Assembly: GCA_963969495.1 (NCBI GenBank)
Contig: OZ018338.1
Location: forward strand, 45,515,206 to 45,579,205
Source: Ceratothoa steindachneri
Taxonomy: Eukaryota; Arthropoda; Malacostraca; Isopoda; Cymothoidae
Reading direction: 5' to 3'
DNA length: 64,000 nucleotides
The notes beneath the pieces were generated by a model. The model had not been told where the DNA came from. It worked only from the letters and a program-made list of their open reading frames with translations, and did no database searches. This document shows, piece by piece, positions 1 to 13,239 of this stretch (its first letter is position 1; the number at the start of each line of letters is the position of its first letter). The position numbers were made by a program, and so were the translations under genes.

Positions 1-3000
1 TGTTTGGCAAAAGATTTCGAGTCAGGTTCAAGTTAAGTTTATTTATATTTAGATTTTGTTAGAGCCTTATTAAACTCATATACACATTTTAGAAAGTTAA
101 AAGCTATACCGATTCACAATAATATAATAACTTGGGCTAAAAACTCCTTAACAGATCGTAAGTAAAGGGTGTTTTTAAACGACGAGATATCCGACTTGCT
201 ACCAATCAAATGTAGAGTCCTTCAAAGTTCCAATTTCTAACCACTCGTATCATTAATTTTCATAAACACCATAGGTTCTTGAATGACATCCAAAGTAAAT
301 TCATTGCTGACGAACTAAACTTGGGCAAATAGTAAATGTTAAAGAAAATGGAATTGTGTACAAAATTACTTTAATAGGTTAATTATATTTTGCGACGATT
401 TTGGCAGCAAACTTAATATTTCCAAATGAGGCATTTTACACTTCCGAAAATATAACCCTTAATTTAAATACTTCATCCAAGTTACGGAGAATAAAGAAGT
501 AAAACAACAAGATGATCTAGGACCGAGAACAGAGAATCTATTAATCTTTGTGGATTCGAGTCTTTGCCTTCCAGTTGAAGCATTCGTCGAATATATGATC
601 AAGGAATCAGTAGAGTCATTTGCATCTAGGTGAACCTAATCTTTGAACAAGTCCATGTTTGAAAGAATCGCAAAATATTTTTTTTCGCCCCAAATAAACC
701 GAGACCTGTGCAGTTCGGTATGCTGAGACATTTGATTTAGAGACTTTAAGACTCACTTCTCGAGCTCAAGATTAGCCACCAAAACCGACCCAAAGAGGTA
801 GAAATGAGCATTTATTGATCGTGGCAGAAGAATCTGCCATAAGGACCCAGGCAATAACATTGATGCTCACGGCAATAAGATCGACGCTCGGGACACATTT
901 TTGTGGGACACTCTTGCCCTTTGCTTTGGAGAGAGGCTCTCTCTGACACCCATATGCGAAATTTACCATCTTTGTAAAAAAATGGAGATAAATGATGTCT
1001 ATGAAACCGTCTTGTCACGAGGTGCATTGGCTTTCTCCAAATAGAAAATTGTCGTGATAAATTACTGAGAGCAAAGAACATCCTTACCAATAGAGCTTTC
1101 CAGCCAAAAAAAGCACACAACGTTAAGTGGAAGTTACGAAGAGGGCAATGGGCTTAATATAGGTGACAATTTGTTTTTATTAATTAAAACAAATATTTAC
1201 CAATTTTTCCATCTAATTGAAAATAATTTGTTGGGTAAGAGACCAGTTAGTGTGGAATGATCTCTTAAGAGTTTGCGATACGACATCATACCGAAAAGGG
1301 GAAGATATCTATGCAAGAAAAGAGAGAAAATGCAACTTCCTTAAAGATAACAGGCATTGAAGGCTGCATACTTCTGGAAGTGAACCTTAGCCGGCAACCT
1401 TCATCAACCATGAAACGTGCTTAGAATAGCAATGGACCAGGCTCCTTGCCTAAGAATGGGGAGCAAAAGGTCACGAATGACTCAGTCAGGGACACACAGT
1501 CCAAGATAGTGTTCCTATCATCCTGGTGAACGGAATAGAACCTAGTTGAAGCTTCCACTAAGCCTCTTGATACGCCTCTAAACATCTGCAAGACAATTAC
1601 GTCCATTAAGTGGAGACATTTATTTCCACAGGAAGAGTCGTGAGGGTGTTAAGAAACGAAAGGCTATCTGGCATAAGGCCAGGCAAAATTTACACATTGA
1701 CAAATCAAATAGAATAAATATCACTAAATAACTTATCGCTTCTCTTAAGGGATTATTGTGTAAACGGTCGACCACCTAGTAAGTTGTTTGGCATGCAGAA
1801 CGGCGCTCATCCCGTTTGAAGGGCTTAAATCCTTTATATCCTGGAATCGAGGATACAATAACATGGCCTTCTGAAGAAATACGCCTAAATAAAATCGGGG
1901 GGAGATAAAACTTCGCAGTACATCCCCTTTTTTCTAGGATTGCGAAAGTTCCAGCGAATGAAATTGCGTCCGTATCCATTTTGAAGTAGCTAAAAGCACC
2001 TTTTTAGGAAGGGGTTCTAACTAGAATATCCTACACCGCCCGGAAAACTAACTTCCGAAGGTTTTTGCCACTCAATACTCCATGGTCATTATTTCCTTTG
2101 AGGTCTTACTGAACAATGCCTAATTTGGCACGCGATATATCCTTCGTCCTTTCTCTATTCATATCAGGAAGCTGCTAAAAGATCAATGAATGTTGAAAAA
2201 ATGTTAGGGCTGGTTACATTGAGCCAAATGCTTCCCTGTGACAAACGAGATACCTTTGGCTATGCAGAAAGAAAAATCACAGTTTTTTTAGGCTAACGGA
2301 TCATATCTCCTTCGCAAAAACGTACTCACATTCAGTCGAATTTATTCCTTACAGCGTTTTAAGATGGACAGCACGAAAACGTCGCGAACCTTTTAATGAA
2401 GGGCCACGACATTTTCGATGCTCTACTCTGATTCTTTGTCTTCTTTATGGGTAAAGAAAATTAGATTTCGCCCTTTTCCTCCATTGCCGATTTGTTAGAA
2501 GGTCGTGAGGTCAGACAGACTCGCCTCGGACTGATTCTTAGCAGAATGGTTGAAGTCTCCTGCCATGTCCCTAGCCCCCACACCCCACCGGAAGAAAAAG
2601 ATTTATTTACCCTTTCTTTTCCTTATTTGGAGATTAAGTTCCATTGGCAGCGCATTGCTAATGAGTGGAATCAAACTTGAGGAACCGTTCTGGGTATGCC
2701 TACCCTCACCCAAACCGAGAAATTATTTTGCTTGCCGATGTTCTCCGAACGGACTTCTATCGGGAGATCTACTTTCGAATCGCTGGGATCCCTTTTGCGA
2801 AAACTAGAAGCAAAATATTGTCAGAGAGGGCGCTATGAACTGCCATGCTTTCATAACTTTTGATTGAAAGTTACTAGAACACCGGTGCAATGGTGTCAAT
2901 AGGTAGCACTATAGGAGCCGAAGCAATCGCCCTCAGGAACAGCACAATTATAATGTTGATAGTTTAGGACACGCACCAGAAGGGCCTTTCACTTACTTTG

Positions 3001-4230
3001 CCTCTCTTGGACATGATTAGGTTGGGTGCCTATTTGGGTTTGGATGTACTGATGTCTACTTTTCCTAGGTTTAGGGAAGGACACCTGGGATAACATAGAC
3101 CGAAGCACAACCACATTATAATGGAGCCATTTAGATCCAGCTTCCTTAGCGAGAAATGCTTTTTTTATCATTTCTTTTTAATGCTTTCTTTTGTCATTAT
3201 GCTCTTATAATATACATATTTACTTTGCTGGCTCCATCTTCCATTCACCTTACCTTATTAGTGCTTAAATCCTGAACGGTGATTAAACTTTGAGCAAATT
3301 ACCAAATTTTCTATCTCAATCGAGGAATTTATGTTAGTAGCTGAAGCCGGTAATTATCCTACTCTTTATTTATCTCCCCAGGCCTGCTAACTTGCGTTGC
3401 TTGAACGTATGACCATTTTTCACGCTGACTACTTCCTTAGTAGTCCCGCGAGTGCGAAACTGTCTTCGTAGAGAAACAATATGTCTTTAATGGATACAAA
3501 CATCATCTTAATGATTTTATATGATGAATATTCTCCCAAACAATTGATCGATTATCTTTCGTTGTTCTGCTCGCCGGATATACCTGATTTCACTCAATCT
3601 GGGGACACCTCATTTAGAAGTATGGCTGCTTGTCTTAAAGATTTAGAGTAAAGTTGCCTTTTTCCTCTTACCATTCATTGAGAAAGGAATGTTATTTTTG
3701 CATTTTCTCTTCGCAATGTTGCTCTAACAGGATGTAAACCTTGTTGCTAATTGCTAATTGTTAAAGTGTAGTTGGAAGTAAGGGACAAAAGGGTGTTTGG
3801 ATAGATAAGAAAAATAGGCAAGTGGTGAAAAGAGAAAGTAGTGTTGAAGATTTGCAAAGAGATGCTAGAGTCTAGTGATCAAGCACATCGCTTTCAAATA
3901 ATATATTTTGTTTATGTTTCTTCTGTTGTTTTCGAGTTTATGTTATAATGGCGTTCAAAACCATTTGTCTTATATCAAATTAATGTTCTTTAGGTTGTAG
4001 TGTGCACTTGCTGTTGTTTTTAGAAATTAATTTTACATAAAGTGTTGTGCTTAGTTTCTTTGTTATTGTTTCTATGTAGTACGTATATTTTTGTGCTTTT
4101 TATTTCTTGTTTTTTTCAGAAGTCTTGATCGTGGTTATTATGTCTCTTTGGGTGATTTCATGGTTTGTAATCGGTGGGTTTTCTATTTCTTGGTGTCATA
4201 GTCTTTGTTGCTTTGGTTTTGTCTTAATTT
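1..4230. other. AT-rich DNA with no recognisable gene
   Basis: No open frame here exceeds about 105 codons and none carries a protein motif I recognise. Small GC-richer islands near 0.77-1.12, 1.42-1.98 and 2.48-2.83 kb have short frames that look like chance or deep decay. The right end, from about 3.9 kb, is T-rich and runs into the 3' side of the minus-strand LINE remnant. Confidence 0.5.
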
Positions 4231-4419
4231 GTGGCAAATAAAAAATCCATTTCATATGTATAACGGCACTTTGTTGCAGCCAGCTAATAGGCTAGCGGAG
4301 CTTGGAAATCTGGCACGAATTGAAACTCTTCTGTTATATTTAATCATTTGAATGATTTTTTACTCAATTCCTGACTAACCAGCTCCGGTAGATTCATTGT
4401 CCGTTATTTGATGACAATG

Positions 4420-5111
4420 TTAATGGGACTTAGCCTCTCCTCCCAGTGCAGTTTTTCTTCTCGTCTTCTTTCTCACCTTCTTGTACCCATGATTATGTAC
4501 ACGCATTTGTTCTGCACCGCTTGTAGTTTCCTCTTTTGTGTCTTCGAGACACAAAATAGGGCGGGAGATGGGTATAGCAACGTAGATCTTACAAGTGCAT
4601 TGTATATTTTTCTCTTTTTGTTTTCACGAAGATTTCTGAGCATATACAGAGTTCTGAATGCAGATAAGGCCTTAGAGATTCTATCTTCGACGTGCTTCCT
4701 GTACCCGGTTGAGGTAATCCTCATTCCAAGTACATTTCATTTTGTGGGATATGGACAGCGTGTAACCCCCACTCTGACATCTGCTAATAGCCTCATACTG
4801 ATGGGGACTACTTTGAACTTTTTGAGGTTCGTTCGAATCTTCCATTGTGCCTCGTAAATGTTTAGTCTTTTAATTTTTGCTGCTGTCATACGAACTTGCA
4901 TAGGCACGTTCCTCCAATGACACGTGATTATCTGACTGAAATCATCGGGGAAATGTATGTTAAGGTAAGAGGAGTTTACAGGGGCTGGGAACTCTGCTGT
5001 GTAAATCGAATAGAGAGTGGGAGAAAGACCTCTCCATCCGCGGAGGCCCGCAGTGAGTGGAAACTTTGGTCTGTCCATAGATCTGATACTAACGTACACC
5101 GCTCTCGCCAT
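4420..5111 (-). pseudogene. LINE reverse transcriptase, catalytic and carboxy-terminal part
   Basis: Frame 5,111-4,737 contains LSPTLYSIYTAEFP followed by a box reading FPDD where LINE RTs have FADD. A conserved QWKIRTNLKKFKVV stretch follows. The next frame, 4,724-4,473, gives KHVEDRISKALSAFRTL and then LVRSTLLYPSPALF and KLQAVQNKC, the standard RT carboxy-terminal order. Both catalytic aspartates of the box are present, but the usual alanine is proline. Stops separate the frames. Confidence 0.75.
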
Positions 5112-5289
5112 TACATAGTCACAGAGAGTTCTTTCTAGTTTTCACTTAGGCCTAGCCGTAAGATCTTTTACTCCATTCCCCTCTTTTCCCGTTTGGCTTG
5201 GTCTAGCTTTTACATAATGAGATTTATTGCCATCTCTGTACTTCGCTTTTTTTCTAAACCCGAATTGATATGGGTTGTAGGGAGGTTCT

Positions 5290-5870
5290 CTTTCAGGTGG
5301 GGCACCAGCCTTCAGTTGAGGATCTTCTCGAAGATCTTCCCGCCAAATTCCAGGAGTGAAGTCGGGTGGTAGTACTCATTCAACCTCGAGTCTTTCCCAT
5401 TCTTTGGCAATAAAATAATCTTTGCCTTTTGTAAGCATCTTATAAGTATCCCGTGTTCAGACAGGCGTTGAATATTCTTCTTATTCCTTCGAAAATAGTA
5501 GCTGGTGCCTTTTAGAAGTTCAATTTTGTAAGCACCGAATGTCCTGGAGCATTCAGTCAAAATGAACGGAGTGCGCCGAGTAGCTCTTCTTCTGTAACCT
5601 CGGTGTATCCGTCACGCTGTATGTCAAACTGGTGGTGAGGGTGCGTACTATGTATTCGGTCGTCCGACTCATATATTATGTTGCTTTCGAACACTATGTC
5701 GTAGTCTTTGTTTTCATCTTCAGTTATACCGAGGACTCTTTCCCAATAACTTCTGTCTCTCTGTTTCCGTCTTCCTATAATAGCTTAATCTTCTCCTTTT
5801 TACCAGCCGATCCTCTGAGGCGTCTGATTTTATTCCAGAATTCTTTGGGCCATGCTTCGTGATCGAGACT
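5290..5870 (-). pseudogene. LINE reverse transcriptase, amino-terminal part
   Basis: The minus strand at 5,560-5,312 encodes KAKIILLPKNGKDSRLNEYY followed by HPTSLLEFGGKIFEKILN. This corresponds to the LINE RT block with lysine-proline-GKD and the 'YRPISLL...GKIFE' motif. Further upstream on the same strand (about 5,870-5,740) is a stretch of WPKEFWNKIRRLRG type, typical of the endonuclease-RT linker, broken by stops. The frames do not join. This is a dead copy. Confidence 0.7.
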
Positions 5871-6239
5871 ATCAAGCTCATCGTCCCACCGCCTCTATTG
5901 TTGTTCCAGGATAAACTGGTTCAGGTCTTCCTTGATTTCCGTGCTTCTTCGGATTAAGTCGAATGATGCATTACTGATGTTAATTACATGCAGTATTCTC
6001 AGCTTACGGTAGAGTTACTTCATGTATCCAGTTCATCTGTAAGATGAGATGGACCTATACCCAGTTTTAGGGATACCAGCATTATCCGCGTTGATAAGAT
6101 GGTTATTGAAATCTTCGAGTGCCTCGTCGATTACCTCGAGGATTACCTCATCTAAGGTGGGCGCATGCTATCTACATGGAAACTAGATTGGTTCTATGGA
6201 GTAGTTAAACGGTAGCTCTCGATTAGCCAGACATATGTC

Positions 6240-6638
6240 CGGCTTTGTGGCACATCCTCTTCTGAACATTGTTTCTGCCCAGCAGGAGCTCCAGGCATCT
6301 TCCTATTCCATTCTTGCCGCTGTAGCTAGACGCCTGGCGTTTAGGTACCCCATTAATATAGTGGGTGCTCTCCTGCCAAATATGCCAGTGAGAGAGCGCT
6401 TGTATTTGATCCCGTTTGTGATCACAATATCGGCACCGTCGAGCCGTTCATGCGTATAGTTTAGGACCAGCACGTCGTAATTCCAAATCTTCATTTCGGA
6501 ATTACGAGTGTCAATCCCGTGTTCTGAAATCAGTATGATGTCTGCATCAATTTCACTAAACACGTTCTCATAGAGTGTCTTTTTATTCATACATCCGTTG
6601 GTGTTGATTTCCAGTAACTTTAGTGCGTTCCGATGCAT
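6240..6638 (-). pseudogene. LINE apurinic-type endonuclease fragment
   Basis: The 111-codon frame carries hallmarks of the LINE endonuclease amino half. It has an opening strand with LEINTNG (family: WN(I/V)xG), a core NVFSEIDADIILISEHG where the conserved glutamate-bearing strand ends, and a later GADIVITNGIKYK strand resembling the family's GG(V/A)AIxV block. In a working element this domain nicks the target DNA. The catalytic carboxy half (the GDFN and SDH motifs) is not found in frame, so the domain is truncated or scrambled. Confidence 0.65.
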
Positions 6639-6714
6639 GGTAGAATGTTAACTGGTGTTTCTTCTTTTTCTACTTCCTTTTGGCCTGAGGGGCAGATTTA
6701 CTGTGCCCAAGCCT

Positions 6715-7215
6715 TTAGCTCTTTGGCGGAGGACTCGGAGTTTTGGCTTTGCTCTTCGCCGCTCGTGTACGAGTGTATGGACCCTCGTCACTATCCAAAG
6801 AGTTAGGTCCTTCCTCATCTTCTTGCTCTTGCTCTTGCTCTTCTACCTGCTTGTCTTCTTCGTCTCCGTTAGATTTTTTCGATGAGGGAGCTTTGATTAT
6901 AGCCTCCAATTCAGATTTAATGTTGGAGTTATTCCTGAAGACGGACTCTTTGAATGCTTTGGAGCACTCGGGGTGCGCGGGCACGATGATGGGAGGTTGA
7001 TCGTTGGCCTTAATCACTTCGCAAACTTTATCCCAGTGATTGCTTCTCATAATTTCTTCTTTAAGATTACCAATCGAATTCTTGCCGACCCAACTCTCCA
7101 CTTTGTGGCACATCACGCTTCGGTGTGCTTCGAGTCCAATAGTCTTAAGTGGCCAAAGAACGCTATTAACTACTCTTCGGGGCATGTGCAATTGCAAATA
7201 TCCACGCTTTAGCAC
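6715..7215 (-). pseudogene. LINE ORF1-like protein fragment
   Basis: This is an open frame of 166 codons on the minus strand, directly upstream of the endonuclease-like segment. The amino half is mixed (aromatic and basic). The carboxy third is a charged Glu/Gln/Asp run (EEQEQEQEDEEG) followed by a basic Pro/Ser tail (KTPSPPPKS). Position and composition suit a LINE ORF1 (nucleic-acid chaperone) remnant. I see no zinc knuckle or coiled coil that would prove it. It could instead be the start of a single fused ORF. Confidence 0.45.
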
Positions 7216-8000
7216 ATAATATCCCGTACTCCGGGCTCAAATACTTGGATGAACGAGATATGATATTTCGCCTATCTTTAATATGATATGGTTAAATGGC
7301 ATTTTCCAAAGATTTCTTGGGAATTTCTAGCGTGGTTGCTTTTTGTTAGCTGGCGACGTAGCAAGCTAACTCAGCATGTTTTGAGAGTTTAGTAAGAAAC
7401 TGGTAAATGTTCCTCTAGTATATTTACTTTAGAGCGGGAAACATCTGTATAAGGCTTACTATGGTTTTTATAAGTTTCACTTTACGTGGGATATTCTGCT
7501 CTGGCTGAAACGTGCCACCTGCTAGATCTTCCTTCGGAAGCACAATTTTACCTCGGTATTTTTTTCTTTGTACTCGTAAAACCATAAGATACGTACACAC
7601 TGACGCCAATAAAAGTTGTAGTGAACACGTCCTTAAGCCAGTAGACGTTATTTCTATTGAAGGTTAATCAGCAATTTAGGGCGGGCTTGATATTACTGGC
7701 CGACCTTTGTCCATTCATTTTGCAGCTGGATTGAGTTTCATTACGATCCTGAAGGTTCATATGACGCAGAGACATTTGTCTATGTTGCCTAGCTTTTGTG
7801 GCTGTTAAGATTGTAAAAGGTTACTGTATTTCATAGGCTAACTCTATCTAAATTATATATAAAATTACTTCTCTTGTCATGATGAGAGAGTAAAGAGACT
7901 AGTAATGGTTACGCTATGCCTTAGGTCATTTTAGATTTGTGACCTATGATATCTTTCATCTAGGATAAATTAAACAATCTCAGGAAAGTATTCATTGACT
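7216..8000. other. Intergenic, nothing recognised
   Basis: Sequence of mixed composition between the LINE remnant and the first dispersed-repeat block. The longest frame is about 60 codons and has no recognisable motif. Confidence 0.4.
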
Positions 8001-8019
8001 TAAAATATTCCCTATTGGC

Positions 8020-8300
8020 ATTAGAAAAGCTTAAAAGTGTGCAAAAACCTCCTTTAAGCCAAATACATCCGACCGAAAAATATAGAAAAGTTTAGTTCCT
8101 TAAAAATATTCTCATATCCTAGCGGGGTTTCAAAAATATTTTCCATGGGAAATTTAACATTTTTAAACAACCATGAAATAAAACGAACCTACTCGAAAAG
8201 TAGAATAAGATAAGACGAAAGAGTTTACCTAATTACATGATTTAGGTATCATAATATTTATGTTGGCAAACAAGCAGAAATGTCACAACCTGTAAGTTAG
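8020..8300. repeat. Dispersed repeat block, diverged copy at about 41.40-41.68 kb
   Basis: From gaaaagcttaaaagtgtgca onward this block can be read alongside about 41,401 (gaaaagcttataagtgtgca) for roughly 280 bp in the same orientation. Many substitutions and small indels separate them; shared words include tttagttcctt, ttccatgg and agtagaataagata. It marks the left edge of a long diverged duplication that continues around 13-17 kb and 41.7-44.6 kb. Confidence 0.65.
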
Positions 8301-10726
8301 AACATAAAAATTACATCTCATCACCTAGAAAAAAACGTCACTTTTGTCTTTCACACGCCAAATGAAAACCAACCTATTAACTTAAATAAAGCTAAGCTTT
8401 TTATCCATGTTGAAAAGCTTGTGATCAAACAATCGCAAAACCTATATTGTCAAAAGAATTACTGAAGTTCAATTCGTCAGGTGGTTCATTTCGACACAGT
8501 AATGGTTTACACAGCCTCCTAGCTAATCAACTTGTTCCCGAATTAAATTTTAACCATCGTCTGATTTGACTTGCCTCTATTACCTAGTTGTCCAAGTATG
8601 GTTGTTTAACGGCTCAACAGTTAAGTAAGATCATAAAAGTTACAAGAATATAATTGTTTAAAAGGAAAAGAAATGGTTTGAGCGATAGATATGAATGAAT
8701 AAAACGGATGTTTTCGTAACCAAATTTGGGAAACATTGGATTTTTTTCTGCAAAAGCTATGAAAGATGTAATATACTATAAAATACATGAATTACTGTAT
8801 GCTCGCGTTTGTTTGCTCTCGAAGCGTATTGCTAAAAACCGGGCCCGACAACTGGGGAAGCTCGAGAGTGATCCCATGTACAGCCACGTACACCACATTT
8901 AATACGCTGCTCCTTGGGTACGCAAATTCTTAGCAGTATTTCACCACCAACCACCTGAAACAATATACTCCTAAATAGCAGCATCACCTGATGCTTCCTC
9001 AAATCTGAACGCAGACTCCCGCCCTGAAGTGAACAAACGACTAAGCCATTACGTTTCGGTGATCTTGTCAAGCCTAGTCCAACTCCATCGCCCTTGCTAG
9101 CCGACTTTCCAGCCTCGCCAGTAAAACACCTTAATTTTGGGACTACAAGATAACACATACTTAACACCCGTCTATAGCCAGCGGCCTTCTCCCTTCTCCT
9201 ATCCCCCCTTAAGTTATTCACTACAACAATCCGTCTACGTTTGTTTGTCTTCTTATCTGGTCTTGTTTTTTGGCGTTGTCAATCAGCCTTATCAGAGTAA
9301 CGTTAAATGACCTGTAGATGAGCTACGCCATTTTTGATTGGGTCAGTAATTTGCTTTCCGAATAGGGCGATCAGGCACTCTTATGGTCTAATTAGGGACA
9401 CGGATACTACTTTGCCTAGGGATGGGGATATGGTACCGAAAGAAACTCTTCATGAGATGGTCGTGGTAATTCCTGCTTTTCTTATTCTGGCCTCAAAGCG
9501 CTTCCTTTTACGTCCCGAGGGAATTGCCTACTTTGCGGTAGATGAGAGACCTGTGGTAGATGAAATGAGGTGTTTAATTATTCTGGTTATCTTTCCATAG
9601 TTTCAAATTTGACTTTACTAATATAATCATAAACTCCCCGCTCAATTGGAAGAGAACTCCCTTTACAACACATACTAATTTGAATTTTGTCAGAATAGAA
9701 GCACAGAGCTGATGAAAAACTCGAATAACTGCTCAATAACACTCTAGCAGGGCAAAGGAAAGCAAGCTTCCGCGGTGAAAAACTATCGCAAGGCTACGAA
9801 AAATTCCGGATATAAATAAAAAGCTGAAAAGACAAACTTAAACTTTTACACAAAACCCGAAAGTGACCAAAATAATCGAATACCACAATCAGAAACCGGA
9901 TTATAAATTAAGTACCAGAACGAGACAGGGAACTACATCCTGAACAAGAAAAAAATTAAATAACCCACAATAAATTCCCCTACAATATATATAAAAAAAA
10001 TCCTCACCAATACTGAACGAGAACAAATATAACAATAAAATAACACAAAATATCACAAAAGCTTGAATGCCATCAAAGTTTTTTTATTCATTTCATTCAC
10101 GAACTACTTTTTGTGGCTTATTTTTCTAGGAAAAAATAGCATAGCAAGAATTCTTCGGTTTAACAATCGGAATAACTGTGAACGTTAAGAAATAGCAATG
10201 TATGAAAACGAATTAGCCAAAAACATGAATCAAACTATAATTTAAATTGCAATGTTGTTTAGCAGACATTTTCTTAAAAAGATATCAATGAACAAAATAA
10301 ATTAATACAACAATACTTACAAGTTTTTTGAGTTTCGCCCATCAAGTAAATTTTACTTAAGAATAATGGGATTTATCAACAGGTAAATTAAGCAATAAAT
10401 AATGATGATAATCAATAAATATGCTAATTCTAGTTTCAATCCTAAGTATAAACAAAATGCATGAGATAATAAGAACACGCAAACAAACTAAAGATAAACA
10501 AAGAGGAAAACGATGGTATAAAAATGGTTCGACAAATTTCCTTTATCATATTCCTTCTAGAGAATTTCATTTTGACTTTTCCTATCTTCACCAATCAGCA
10601 CATCCTACCCCTATCCTGGCAGATCCATGCCGTTGTTTGTTGTTGCTTCTTAAGAAATAATGAAATTAGGCCTTGAACAGTGCCACCAAAAGATTTTACA
10701 AATATTTCTCTAAACTTCTACTTTAA

Positions 10727-10802
10727 AGTGATAGATGGAAAGGTCTCAAAATAAGTTTCAAAATAAGGACTCAAAAAGTGATAGATGGAAAGGACTCAAA
10801 AT
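10727..10802. repeat. Short direct duplication
   Basis: The phrase agtgatagatggaaagg followed by t/actcaaaata occurs twice, about 50 bp apart, with a partial third piece (tttcaaaataaggactcaaaa) between. It looks like a local tandem duplication with one or two later changes. Confidence 0.6.
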
Positions 10803-11269
10803 AAAAGAAGAGAACCGCTTTTTTACATCATTGCCAGAGAAGAGATTACATGTTTTTCTCACGAAAGGGGGTTAAAAATGGAAGTGGTGCTAGCTGTAAC
10901 TATTCCATGACTTTTGGTACTTAAGTGAACATAGCAACAGTCAATGCAGCGTCTACAGGTATAGAAAAATTAGTAAAATTGTAAGGAATTGATCCTCACA
11001 ATTACCCTCCCCGCCTACCCGCCGCAAGTCATCTGGTAGTCAGAAATTAGATTGAAACTACCTAGCCTATTTGAATTCTTGAGCTCTCAATAAATATTTC
11101 CGTCAATTTCTTTACAAGCCCCTTCGAACTCACTTTATTATAAACTTTCAGCAGAGGAAATCTCGTGAGGTTTTGCCAAAAATCTTGATCCCTAAAATTC
11201 TCTAAGTGAATTCCTGAACCAAAAAATGGGTTGTAAAAATTAGGAGGAAATTCGTGCACGATTTTGGAG

Positions 11270-11760
11270 TGTATGAATTTGAGTGGAAAACATTCTAAAA
11301 CTTAGATGTTGATTTGATTTTGTAAACTTACACGTGAACTTTCACTTTTATGAAATTTTGGAAACTTAGACTTTAATTTAATTTTAGAAGCTTACACTTT
11401 TATTGAATTTTTGAAACTTAATTTTATTCAATTTTGGAAACTTAGACTAATTAAATAATGAAAAGTAAGTTTGTATTAAATTTAAGAACATTTGAATTTT
11501 AATATATTTTGGAAACTTGCAAGTAAAATTTATATTTTTTTAATTTTTAAAACACGTGAATTTTAAACTTTTATTAAAATTTATAAGGCTATAAGAAAAC
11601 TTACAACTTTATTTAGTTTGGGAAACTTACACATAAAACTTACACTTTTTTGAATTTTGGAAACGTATACTTTTATTTACTTTGAAGAGCTTACATGTGA
11701 AACTTACACACTTATTAAATTGTGGAAACATAAACGTTTATTTGTTTTGAGGAGCCGTTG
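11270..11760. repeat. Degenerate AT-rich tandem repeat
   Basis: The words ggaaactt(a/g)ac, acttacacttttatt and (t)gaattttgg recur about every 30-45 bp through the interval, always in the same orientation, with much drift between units. This is an old minisatellite. No coding capacity. Confidence 0.65.
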
Positions 11761-13239
11761 GGTTCATAAGAGGAACTGAAACCTTGCATAAAGTCTACAA
11801 CCTTAAAAATTACTTAGAAACAAACTGTTCCCTTTATCAAGTTGTCGTTAAGTGCACATAGTCAAAAGGGATTCATCAATGGGTTATATCGAGCAAGAAA
11901 TGTTAATTATTGTTTATTACAGTACCACTTTACTTTTTGCTCAAACCAAAAAATAAAATTATTTTTAAGTATCAAATGGTTGATATTAATGAGAACTGAA
12001 GACAATTAACAGCAAGAAATGACTCTTATTTGCTAATCTAACTTTCAGTAATAAAAAGGTAAGGCAGTTGTAAAAAGATTATTACATTCCTTGATTTTAT
12101 TCCTTCCAAACCCAGGAAAATTTTCTTTCATTTGAATGGCAAACTCCTTAAGCACGGCTGTCATTCAGCACATTTCCCTCGAACTTTTAATTCTATTTAA
12201 TCGTTAACTTTTGTAACTCCTTTATAATGACATGCAAGTTAATTCATTGTTCGTAAATCAGGCGAGTTTTGATTTTCCTTTTCATTATTCACTGAGTTAT
12301 GGAAAAGGAACTTTAAATGCCTCTGCAGCTATTGGATCTGATTTATTCGTTTTGATTTAATATAGTGAGCTGTTATTTATGGAAGTTCTTCCCATTTTTG
12401 TACCTTGCTATATTTTTATTTTTCTTCTTACTGCCTTCGCGGATAGGCGGTTTGACGAACTATGGTGCGTTTTCATATTGGAACATCCATAGTTGACTAG
12501 GCCAGATCCTGAAGTGGGTGGCCCATTTCTCATTCTCCAGGGTTTGAAATCAGAGATTTTTCTTCTCTTAGGTGGACTTCCTCCGTTGGCTGAGCTCCAC
12601 CTATCCGTTCCGACGGTGATGCCCAGTCACGGAGGTAACCTCCCTAGTAAATCGAGTGAGCTTAAAAAGAATCCGAACGGAGATTCGAAGTCAGCCGAAA
12701 CAACGATTGAATACTTAGTTATTTTAATGCAGGGAAAAAGAAAACTCTGATGTGAAGCTTTGTTTCAATAAAATATTTGTGTGAATGACGAAACCTTGAA
12801 ACCTAAACTACAATTGTAAATCTAGAAGTTATTCACTTCTTAATTATTTGTGAGTATAAAAAATCACAAGTAAAAGCCCAGTTCTTTGCACCTGTTTATT
12901 CTAGATAATGATATTTTCTTCTTCATGGACTTGATTGAGTAAATTTTATCATGGGATTCCAAAGTCTTGCATTTTGATTTATATTATAAATACTTGAGTG
13001 GCCTCTCTAGAATCTTCATTTAAGTCGTCTTTGTTTAATATCCACTCTCTGGCTTTAATCATTCTTGTATTTACTTCATTTCGAGTACTTTATGTTTAAA
13101 TATTTTTTTCAATCAAAATTAATCATTTAATTTGGTTTAAAAACAACCCCGTCCAACACTATAAATATGGCAAACTCATAGCTAGGGGATTATTTATTCT
13201 CTTTGTGACCTCATTTTTGTATATTTTAGATTAGACTTT

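Larger units (their letters stand above)
4230..7215 (-). mobile_element. Degenerate non-LTR retrotransposon (LINE, jockey-like)
   Basis: Read on the minus strand from about 7.2 kb downward, the pieces come in LINE order: an ORF1-like frame (7,215-6,715), an APE-type endonuclease segment (about 6,638-6,240), a linker (about 6.2-5.6 kb), the amino-terminal RT half (about 5,870-5,290) and the carboxy-terminal RT half (5,111-4,420). Each piece sits in a different frame with stops between, and the endonuclease is shorter than usual, so this is a decayed and probably internally deleted copy. I place the 3' end only loosely, near an A-rich stretch (minus strand) at about 4,230. Clade assignment to the jockey-like group rests on motif similarity alone. 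Confidence 0.75.
8301..13200. other. AT-rich DNA with no identified gene
   Basis: This interval has no counterpart between the paired blocks at 41.68 and 41.88 kb, so it is probably inserted or was lost from the other copy. A 129-codon minus-strand frame (9,221-8,832) lies in a locally GC-richer patch, and an 85-codon plus-strand frame lies at 12,493-12,750. I recognise neither. The rest is AT-rich with only short frames. Confidence 0.4.

Noticed and set aside
2484..2590. Minus-strand reading with a MAGDFN word, resembling a LINE endonuclease motif
   Set aside because: Only six residues match and the surrounding frame has no other endonuclease motif. Treated as coincidence.
4408..4857. 149-codon plus-strand frame overlapping the LINE remnant
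   Set aside because: It is the antisense shadow of the minus-strand RT fragment, which carries the clear motifs.
8832..9221. 129-codon minus-strand frame in a GC-richer patch
   Set aside because: No recognisable motif, no repeat partner and no gene context. Not reported as a gene.
12493..12750. 85-codon plus-strand frame (PDPEVGGPFLILQGLK...)
   Set aside because: No family recognised and no supporting neighbours; probably chance in a short GC-richer stretch.
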